NCBI GenBank assembly: GCA_937897315.1
Contig: CALCNS010000047.1
Coordinates: 1 to 5,305, forward strand
Length of the DNA stretch: 5,305 nt
Direction of reading: 5' to 3'
Origin: an uncultured Bacillota bacterium
Lineage (GTDB): Bacteria; Bacillota; JAAYKD01
Below the pieces are notes generated by a model. The model was given only the letters and a program-made list of their open reading frames with translations. It made no database searches and had not been told where the DNA came from. Of this stretch, positions 1 to 4,773 are shown piece by piece; position 1 is the first letter of the stretch, and each line of letters starts with the position of its first letter. The position numbers and the translations under genes are program-made.

Positions 1-908
1 ATGGGAATCCATATCTCCATCACAGCATCCGGGCGAAAATGGCAACGTTCATCGCAGACCGCAAAATCGATCGTACTTTCATCAAACGCATATCCCGATT
101 GAGGAAGCCAAACTTCAAAGATATATTTCCAGGTATTGCGAATCGACTGTGGAAAATCCACTGTATTGGCTTCCCCATGATATCCTCCTTGAGTAAGATC
201 CACCGGTGGGGTAGTGAATACGGCGTACTTTGCTGCTGGTACTTCTACGGTGCGCATTTCCGGCAAAACTTTGCTGAAATCCTCCACAATGACACCTAAA
301 ATATAGGTCAGTGTACCACTTTGTCGCGATTCTGGTAAGATGATACCCACTTCCCCGTGTTTGGGTGGTTGAAGCACATCATACATTTGTTTTTCCCAGG
401 AATAGGTATCATAGTGGGTCCAGAAAACGGCAATATCTTTGGTATAAGAGCCATCTGTGATGTTGGTTTGAATACCAAACCCCGCGACTTGAAAGGCGGG
501 TCTGTTGATTATTTTTGGTTGAATCATAGTTCCTCCTGTTTTTTGAATTGAAATCTCTTGTGTGGACCATCGTTTCCATTGCTGTGACTTGCGAATGTAT
601 TGGCTTGGGCTGAGTCCAAACTCTTTTCGAAACGCTTTCGCAAATCCGCTTGGCGTTTCAAATCCAAATTCCAGAGCCACATCAATGATTTTGCCCTCTT
701 CACTCAGCTTGATTGCCGCTAAAGACAGGCGTCGTTTGCGTACATAATCCATTACAGTCACATCTGTCACGATTTGGAAAACACGGCAAAAATGGAAAAG
801 GGAGTAACCGGCCTCGGCGGCGATTTGTTCTGCAGTTACATCTTCTCTGAGATGCTGTTCAATAAATCGTATGCTGTTCTCGATATCGATTCGATAATTC
901 AAATTCAC
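1..908 (-). CDS. AraC-family regulator with GyrI-like effector-binding domain (3' end cut by window edge)
   Basis: A cytoplasmic DNA-binding transcription regulator, probably an activator responding to a small hydrophobic or cationic ligand. Residues about 5-105 form the AraC double helix-turn-helix. The second HTH reads FGFETPSGFAKAFRKEFG and is followed by LSPSQY, a textbook AraC signature. Residues about 127-302 form a GyrI-like/AraC effector-binding domain (MIQPKIINRPAFQVAGFG at its start, WKYIFEVWLPQSGYAF and MEIWIP near its end). This matches the Rob/BmrR-type architecture. The frame is open to base 1 and 302 codons are visible; the family is usually about 290-300 residues, so only a few residues should be missing. 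I chose the GTG at 908 because AAAGG (920-916) lies 7 nt upstream. An in-frame TAG at 914-912 blocks longer starts; TTG at 902 is an alternative. The upstream metal-transporter gene is separated by a strong terminator, so this gene is probably transcribed alone. Its targets and ligand are unknown. Confidence 0.9.
   Translation of the reverse strand, partial: MNLNYRIDIENSIRFIEQHLREDVTAEQIAAEAGYSLFHFCRVFQIVTDVTVMDYVRKRRLSLAAIKLSEEGKIIDVALEFGFETPSGFAKAFRKEFGLSPSQYIRKSQQWKRWSTQEISIQKTGGTMIQPKIINRPAFQVAGFGIQTNITDGSYTKDIAVFWTHYDTYSWEKQMYDVLQPPKHGEVGIILPESRQSGTLTYILGVIVEDFSKVLPEMRTVEVPAAKYAVFTTPPVDLTQGGYHGEANTVDFPQSIRNTWKYIFEVWLPQSGYAFDESTIDFAVCDERCHFRPDAVMEIWIP
525..537 (-). promoter_or_regulatory. 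Internal Shine-Dalgarno and ATG at the domain junction of the AraC-GyrI gene
   Basis: Inside the AraC-type gene a perfect AGGAGG (537-532) precedes an in-frame ATG (527-525, codon 128) by 4 nt. It falls in the short linker between the HTH domain and the GyrI-like domain. The codons GGA GGA ACT ATG encode Gly-Gly-Thr-Met, so the site may be a coincidence of glycine codons. It could instead let the effector-binding domain be made as a separate protein of about 175 residues. The spacing is shorter than the usual 5-9 nt, which lowers confidence in its use. Confidence 0.35.
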
Positions 909-915
909 CACCTAG

Positions 916-942
916 CCTTTCTGCTCGAGCAACCTTACTATA
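916..942 (-). promoter_or_regulatory. Candidate -10 box, leader palindrome and ribosome binding site of the AraC-type gene
   Basis: On the minus strand TATAGT (942-937) resembles a sigma-A -10 box. It is followed by the perfect 10-bp palindrome TGCTCGAGCA (931-922), then AAAGG (920-916) and the GTG start at 908. No convincing -35 box sits 16-18 bp upstream, which would fit a promoter that needs an activator. The palindrome would lie at about +1 and could be an operator or chance. The -10 assignment is tentative. Confidence 0.3.
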
Positions 943-980
943 CTCGATTCTGAAAACGGTTGCTGTTCCAAATTTGCGAC

Positions 981-1034
981 GTTTTTATAAAAAGCACCCA
1001 TCCATTGCTGTGTATAGCGATGGATGGGTGTGAT
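981..1034 (-). terminator. Rho-independent terminator after the ZIP transporter gene
   Basis: Read on the minus strand, an 11-bp perfect stem CACCCATCCAT / ATGGATGGGTG (arms 1030-1020 and 1005-995) is extended by an inner GCT/AGC pairing. It is followed directly by CTTTTT and an AT-rich tail (994-982). It starts 9 nt past the transporter stop codon, so it ends that transcript before the AraC-type gene. In the plus direction the tail (TGATTTTATT) is weaker, so some bidirectional activity is possible. Confidence 0.88.
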
Positions 1035-1038
1035 TTTA

Positions 1039-1875
1039 TTACTTAAATAGCCATAGGCTAATTGCCATCACAATCATACCGGCAATCATACCATAAATAC
1101 TGAAATGGTGTTCTCCATACTCTTGGGCAGAGGGCAATAACTCATCAATGGAAATATACACCATGATACCTGCCACGATACCGAAGAGAATTCCATAAAC
1201 CACATCATTCATGAAGGGCATTAAAACCAAATACCCAATAATGGCTCCTATGGGCTCTGACAAACCCGATAAAAATGAATACAGGAACGCCTTCTTCTTA
1301 TCTCCCGTTGCATAGTATATCGGGTAGGATACCGCCATACCTTCGGGAATATTATGAATCGCAATGGCTACGACAATGGGAATAGCTATGGTAGGATCTT
1401 GTAACGCCGAGACAAACGTGGCCAAACCTTCCGGAAAGTTATGAATGGCAATCGCTAAAGCGGTGAAAACCCCTGTTCTCATGAGCTTCGAATGATCTTC
1501 ACGCTGCTTGACGCCATCGACGAGAACTTGTTTTCCCTCCTCGTCATGCACATGAGAGGATTGGTTGAAATCATGGGGGTTCTGCTCACTCGGTAAAATC
1601 TTATCAATCAAACCGATGATGAGCATTCCAGCAAAAAAAGCAATGTTCGTAACCAAAAAACCCATTTGATCTCCATAGGCCGCCGATAAAGAATCCTTGG
1701 CTTTGAAGAAAATTTCTACCATAGAGACATAAATCATGACTCCGGCAGAAAAACCCAAACTAATGGCCAAGATATGATTGTTGACTTTCTTGGTAAAGAG
1801 TGCAATTAAACTGCCTATGCCTGTAGAGAGACCTGCAAAAACCGTTAATAAAAAGGCGAACCAAACATTACCCAA
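1039..1875 (-). CDS. zupT: ZIP-family divalent metal transporter (ZupT-like)
   Basis: An integral inner-membrane transporter expected to import Zn2+ and possibly Fe2+, Mn2+ or Co2+, as known for ZupT/ZIP proteins. The 278-residue product (E. coli ZupT is about 257) has about eight hydrophobic segments. The hallmark metal-site motifs are present: HNFPEG at 145-150 and HNIPEG at 174-179, each within an AIAIHN context. Other conserved parts are SLGFSAGVMIYVSMVEIF (39-56) and SIDELLP (242-248). Between the third and fourth membrane segments a loop contains His101, His108, His110 and His128 with several acidic residues, a likely metal-sensing or metal-gathering loop. The start is inferred as TTG at 1875 because GGAAGGAGA (1890-1882) is placed 7 nt upstream and the family begins with this first membrane helix. 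ATG at 1896 would add 7 residues but has only a weak SD. The gene is divergent from padR and ends at a strong terminator. The family is secure; the exact metal is inferred. Confidence 0.93.
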   Translation of the reverse strand: MGNVWFAFLLTVFAGLSTGIGSLIALFTKKVNNHILAISLGFSAGVMIYVSMVEIFFKAKDSLSAAYGDQMGFLVTNIAFFAGMLIIGLIDKILPSEQNPHDFNQSSHVHDEEGKQVLVDGVKQREDHSKLMRTGVFTALAIAIHNFPEGLATFVSALQDPTIAIPIVVAIAIHNIPEGMAVSYPIYYATGDKKKAFLYSFLSGLSEPIGAIIGYLVLMPFMNDVVYGILFGIVAGIMVYISIDELLPSAQEYGEHHFSIYGMIAGMIVMAISLWLFK

Positions 1876-1890
1876 GGTGATTCTCCTTCC
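1873..1890 (-). promoter_or_regulatory. Strong SD deciding a TTG start for the ZIP transporter
   Basis: GGAAGGAGA (1890-1882) followed by 7 nt and TTG (1875-1873). No other start in the frame has an SD of this strength, so TTG is preferred over the upstream ATG at 1896 and the far-upstream ATG at 1989, which lies in the padR operator. Confidence 0.75.
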
Positions 1891-1971
1891 TCTCATAAAT
1901 CTTCTTTTTGTGTTCACCAAAGCACCTGCAATTTCCTTCGTAAGCAAATACCATCTGAATAATAAGTACTC

Positions 1972-1999
1972 TTGACAAGAACAGAACATATGTTATTAT
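1972..1999 (+). promoter_or_regulatory. Sigma-A promoter of the padR / EF-Ts-like operon
   Basis: A consensus -35 box TTGACA (1972-1977) is followed by a 16-bp spacer and a -10 box TATTAT (1994-1999, five of six matches to TATAAT). Transcription would begin near 2005-2008, giving a leader of about 20 nt that holds the AAGGAGG ribosome binding site (2011-2017) 9 nt before the ATG at 2027. The -10 box lies between the two operator palindromes, so a bound repressor would block RNA polymerase. Confidence 0.75.
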
Positions 2000-2010
2000 T
2001 AACATATGTT
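1985..2010 (+). promoter_or_regulatory. Double-palindrome PadR-type operator
   Basis: Two identical, self-complementary 10-mers AACATATGTT (1985-1994 and 2001-2010) flank ATTATT. The inner halves form ATGT-N8-ACAT (1990-2005), the arrangement described for PadR and LmrR operators. One palindrome lies in the -35/-10 spacer and the other over the expected transcription start. The site is directly upstream of a PadR gene, which implies autorepression. Seen: the repeats and their position. Inferred: the protein that binds them. Confidence 0.8.
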
Positions 2011-2026
2011 AAGGAGGTTGATACAA

Positions 2027-2581
2027 ATGAACATCCATTTTGCAATCTTAGGTTTGCTACGGGCAAAATCCATGTCCGGATATGATTTGAAGAAAGCCAT
2101 GCAAGATTCTCCCCACCAGCTTTGGTCGGGTAATAATAATCAAATCTACACGGCTCTGCTCGCTTTATGCCGAGAAGGAGCGTTATCCTGTGAAGTGATT
2201 CATCAAGAAAGTGGTCCTTCTAAAAAAATCTATCATCTGACCGAAGAGGGTTTACGGCAACTCCAAACGGGACTTCAACCCGAAGAAATACCATTGCCTG
2301 AATATCGCAATCGATTCCTCTTATTATGGTCACAAATCGATTTGCTACCGAAGGATGAAGGGATAACGCTATTAAAGCGGTATCACTCTCAACTAATAGA
2401 ACAGTGGCTCTTTGAGAAAGAGCGAATAAAACGTAAGTCAGCGAACCCAGATCTGTCTCATGTGGACTTCATTCAACAGCGTTTGGATGAACACATACTG
2501 TCATTCTACCAAAACGAGCTTCATTGGCTTGACCAAGCTATGGAACAATACATCGCTTTACAAAATGAAAAGGAGGCATGA
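2027..2581 (+). CDS. PadR-family transcriptional regulator
   Basis: A cytoplasmic winged-helix repressor of 184 residues. Residues 1-76 are the PadR DNA-binding domain: FAILGLLRAKSMSGYDLKKAM (residues 5-25), then IYTALLALCREGAL (40-53) for helix 3 and the recognition region, and the wing GPSKKIYHLTEEGL (63-76). Residues about 93-177 form a mostly helical, charged C-terminal dimerisation domain, as in the longer PadR subfamily with a PadR_C region. The start at 2027 has AAGGAGG (2011-2017) 9 nt upstream; the in-frame ATG at 2006 lies inside the operator and has no SD. The gene reads into the EF-Ts-like gene after a 4-nt gap, and its final codons carry that gene's SD, so the two are translationally linked. 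By family precedent it should repress its own operon and be released by a phenolic, drug-like or peptide ligand. The actual ligand is unknown. Confidence 0.93.
   Translation: MNIHFAILGLLRAKSMSGYDLKKAMQDSPHQLWSGNNNQIYTALLALCREGALSCEVIHQESGPSKKIYHLTEEGLRQLQTGLQPEEIPLPEYRNRFLLLWSQIDLLPKDEGITLLKRYHSQLIEQWLFEKERIKRKSANPDLSHVDFIQQRLDEHILSFYQNELHWLDQAMEQYIALQNEKEA
2570..2576 (+). promoter_or_regulatory. Ribosome binding site of the EF-Ts-like gene inside padR
   Basis: AAGGAGG lies in the last codons of padR, 9 nt before the ATG at 2586. The same motif and spacing precede padR itself (2011-2017). It excludes longer in-frame starts such as 2460 or 2565, and it supports efficient, coupled translation of both genes. 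Confidence 0.85.
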
Positions 2582-2585
2582 AATC

Positions 2586-3479
2586 ATGCTAGAAAAAATA
2601 CAACGATTACGAGCCGAAACCGGTGCAGGAATCATGGAGTGTAAGTCGGCCTTGCTCAAAGCCGAAGGAGACACCACTCGAGCGATGTCTCTGCTCATGG
2701 AAAAAGGTTTTCAACTGGTCCAGAAGAAGGCAGAGCGCGCAGTCGAAAGCGGGGTGTCCTATGCCGAAGTGGTTCAAGGAAGGGCCATTTTGCTCCATGT
2801 TCGCTGTGAAACTCCCTTTGTGGCAGCGAACCCCAAATTCCTGGAATTATCAGGGGTCATCGCACGCGCTGCTGGCCACCCCTCCGTAACGAATGTTTCT
2901 CAGCTCATGCAAATGCCGACGGAACAGCCAAATTCCTCTGTTCAAGATGTTTTACAAAAAATGATTATGATGTTTCGTGAAAATATTGTTCTTCAAGACG
3001 TACAGGTGATAGAAGGTGCGTTTCCCTATGCTTACATGCATTTGAAAGGGAGAATCGGTGTCGTATTAACCTTAATGGAAAACCAGGCAACAAAGGATGT
3101 GAATCAATTTGTTGCCAAAGAGCTGGCCTTGCAAATAGCCTCGATGTCTCCTGCGGTGATACGTCAAGAAGAGCTTTCTTCTCAAGAACTGGAAGCCATA
3201 CAGCACGAAATCGACCATGAGATGACGCTGGATCCCACTTATCAGGGGAAACCCGATCAAGTTCTCGCCCGAATTCGCCAGGGAAAATTGGAAAAGCAAT
3301 TACGTCAACGTTGTTTGCTGGAACAACCTTATATTCGTGACGACAGCATCCGTGTCAGGCAATTTTTAAAACAACAAGAGAAGCTTCATCAAACTACGTT
3401 TGAAATTCTTCGGTTCATACGTCATGAACAGGTCATCGATTTGGAGAATGCTGCTTGTTGCGCAACCATGAGGTTTTAA
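2586..3479 (+). CDS. Divergent elongation factor Ts paralog
   Basis: A 297-residue protein of the EF-Ts family, the guanine-nucleotide exchange factor for EF-Tu. It spans the whole family layout. The N-terminal UBA-like domain is residues 4-50 (RLRAETGAGIMECKSAL at 7-23). Subdomain N with the exchange loop is 56-98 (CETPFVAAN, 74-82). Subdomain C contains REN at 131-133 and KGRIGV at 154-159. A helical hairpin is about 196-242, followed by CLLEQPYIRDDS (243-254). Two key points are unusual. The invariant TDFV is TPFV (Pro77 replaces the Asp equivalent to E. coli Asp80, while Phe78 equivalent to Phe81 stays). The C-terminal GEGI segment is replaced by RHEQVIDLENAACCATMRF. I chose ATG 2586 because AAGGAGG (2570-2576, within the end of padR) is 9 nt upstream. 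The gene is cotranscribed with padR and is not next to rpsB, so it is unlikely to be the housekeeping tsf. Exchange activity is probably altered; its role is unknown. Confidence 0.88.
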   Translation: MLEKIQRLRAETGAGIMECKSALLKAEGDTTRAMSLLMEKGFQLVQKKAERAVESGVSYAEVVQGRAILLHVRCETPFVAANPKFLELSGVIARAAGHPSVTNVSQLMQMPTEQPNSSVQDVLQKMIMMFRENIVLQDVQVIEGAFPYAYMHLKGRIGVVLTLMENQATKDVNQFVAKELALQIASMSPAVIRQEELSSQELEAIQHEIDHEMTLDPTYQGKPDQVLARIRQGKLEKQLRQRCLLEQPYIRDDSIRVRQFLKQQEKLHQTTFEILRFIRHEQVIDLENAACCATMRF

Positions 3480-3480
3480 C

Positions 3481-3515
3481 AAAAATCGATACAGCAAAAC
3501 GCTGTATCGATTTTT
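3481..3515. terminator. Bidirectional intrinsic terminator between convergent genes
   Basis: A perfect 15-bp inverted repeat (arms 3481-3495 and 3501-3515, core ATCGATACAGC / GCTGTATCGAT) encloses the 5-nt loop AAAAC. The outer A5/T5 pairs give a U tract in either direction. It begins 1 nt after the EF-Ts-like stop codon and 2 nt before the stop of the convergent glycosylase gene, so it should end both transcripts. Confidence 0.92.
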
Positions 3516-3517
3516 CA

Positions 3518-4687
3518 TTAAAGCGTATCCAACCACTTGCATTGATTCCATTCTGCTAGTCTTTGCAGTTCACTTCGAAGGGCTTGTTTCAAGTCTGCAT
3601 GTACGACAACGTCAGGTTCCCACCACAAACCCTTGACTTCCATGAAACCTTGCTTGCGTCGACAAACCGGTTCAATTCTCCCCACGAATTGCTCACCATA
3701 CAAGATGGGTAACACATAATACCCAAATTCGCGTTGTTCCGGTTTTTTGTATATTTCCCAGGTATAAGAATACCCAAATAATGCTTGTATGAGTTTTCGG
3801 TCCCATAAGAAACAGTCCAGTGGAGCCAAAAACCGCAACATGTCTGGACAAGATCTTTCTTTCGCTTCCTCCAAGAGAGGTAATTCTTTACTAAGACAAT
3901 AGACTTTGTCTCTTACGCCTTCGATTTCAAGAGCAGTGATTTGCCCTGCTGCGTCTAATTGACGAAAAGCGGCTTCTCTTTGTGCAGCCTTGAACCCCAC
4001 TAAACCCAACCAAGCATCCGAGGCCTTCTTCCACAAAAATCCAACCGCTCCAATCCGACGCAAAACACCCCACGCATGGTACTGCTCTTCCGTCACATTG
4101 GGATCTGCTTGTTGTAATAGCCTCTTTGGCAGATGATGTTCGGCAAAATCATAGCTCTTGACCGTACCTTGCTTATGATGCACAATCAATTCTCCGCGAA
4201 AATATAGGGTTTCCAATGCCGCTCTGGCTAAGCTGGTCTTACTCCAGTACCAATCTACCTTTCCTTTCTGCTCCACTTCATTGGAAGAGAGAGGTCCTTT
4301 TACTCGTAACTCTTCGCGAATTTTCTCTGCTACTTTTTCAATCTGCTCTTCGCTTCGCACCCTAGTGCGATATCGATTTCTCGTTCGTTCGAAACACGGC
4401 CAATCTTCTGTTGGAATAATGGCTAAATTCTTATCAAAATAATCGATGAGCCGGCGGTCCTCATACAACAACTGGTCGAGCATGTTTTTTTGAAATCCTT
4501 CTACTCGGGAAAACAAACTTAACTCAGGGCTCTTCCCGCAGATATCTATGGGATCAAATTGCAAACATCCGCTCTTTCGTACAAACTGAACAATCCCCTC
4601 TTTGCCAATAAAAGGAGTTTGACCTAAGAGCCCCTGTCGATGAAGTAAAAAACGACGTGCTTGCTGTTTACTGATTTGATGTATCAA
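3518..4687 (-). CDS. YcaQ/AlkX-like winged-helix DNA glycosylase
   Basis: A 389-residue protein of the HTH_42 / YcaQ family (E. coli YcaQ is about 410). Characterised members are DNA glycosylases that excise bulky alkylated bases and unhook interstrand crosslinks. The N-terminus ISKQQARRFLLHRQGL (5-20) is typical. CLQFDPI (41-47) holds the Q-x-D catalytic motif of the AlkX/YcaQ branch (Gln43, Asp45), as opposed to Q-x-Q of AlkZ. Further conserved blocks are IDYFDKNLAIIP (81-92), FLAPLDCFLWDRK (286-298), the segment after it (FGY, WEIY), and GYYVLPILYG (322-331). GAAGGAG at 4705-4699 overlaps the most upstream GTG (4699), so that start is unlikely. TTG at 4687, 11 nt from the SD, is preferred and fits the family's N-terminus. 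The nearest upstream gene on this strand is 86 nt away with no clear terminator, so some cotranscription is possible. Cytoplasmic or nucleoid repair role inferred from family. Confidence 0.88.
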   Translation of the reverse strand: MIHQISKQQARRFLLHRQGLLGQTPFIGKEGIVQFVRKSGCLQFDPIDICGKSPELSLFSRVEGFQKNMLDQLLYEDRRLIDYFDKNLAIIPTEDWPCFERTRNRYRTRVRSEEQIEKVAEKIREELRVKGPLSSNEVEQKGKVDWYWSKTSLARAALETLYFRGELIVHHKQGTVKSYDFAEHHLPKRLLQQADPNVTEEQYHAWGVLRRIGAVGFLWKKASDAWLGLVGFKAAQREAAFRQLDAAGQITALEIEGVRDKVYCLSKELPLLEEAKERSCPDMLRFLAPLDCFLWDRKLIQALFGYSYTWEIYKKPEQREFGYYVLPILYGEQFVGRIEPVCRRKQGFMEVKGLWWEPDVVVHADLKQALRSELQRLAEWNQCKWLDTL

Positions 4688-4747
4688 GAATCGAAACACT
4701 CCTTCTGCCAGATGTACAAATAAACCGAACCGGGTGTTTTACGCGTT

Positions 4748-4755
4748 ACCTCCTT
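4748..4755 (-). other. Orphan Shine-Dalgarno-like site with no start codon
   Basis: On the minus strand AAGGAGGT (4755-4748) is as strong as the SDs used by padR and the EF-Ts-like gene. The next 25 nt hold no ATG, GTG or TTG, and an in-frame TAA (4741-4739) precedes the glycosylase frame. It may be a relic of an earlier gene start or chance. It lies in the 86-bp gap between the GGDEF gene and the glycosylase gene, which otherwise shows no clear promoter or terminator. Confidence 0.4.
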
Positions 4756-4773
4756 GAAGAATCCACATAGAAT

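Noticed and set aside
39..747. Three plus-strand open frames (39-299, 357-551, 562-747)
   Set aside because: They lie antisense to the AraC-GyrI gene, whose protein motifs cover the whole stretch; none has a recognisable product or good SD.
1876..1989. Longer N-terminus of the ZIP transporter starting at ATG 1989
   Set aside because: It would begin inside the PadR operator, adds 38 residues unlike the family, and lacks an SD; TTG 1875 has a strong one.
2460..2585. Longer EF-Ts-like protein starting at 2460 inside padR
   Set aside because: The extension is an out-of-frame reading of padR, is unlike EF-Ts, and ignores the AAGGAGG placed 9 nt before ATG 2586.
2607..3299. Open frames 2607-2798 (minus), 2623-2889 (plus) and 3072-3299 (minus)
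   Set aside because: All overlap the EF-Ts-like gene in other frames and show no family features.
3366..3777. Minus-strand frames 3366-3551 and 3589-3777
   Set aside because: The first runs across the bidirectional terminator and both overlap well-supported genes; no domain is visible.
4720..4745. GC-rich stretch after the GGDEF gene as a terminator
   Set aside because: Only a 3-bp stem (ACC/GGT) around a 6-nt loop can be formed, with an interrupted T tract; too weak to call.
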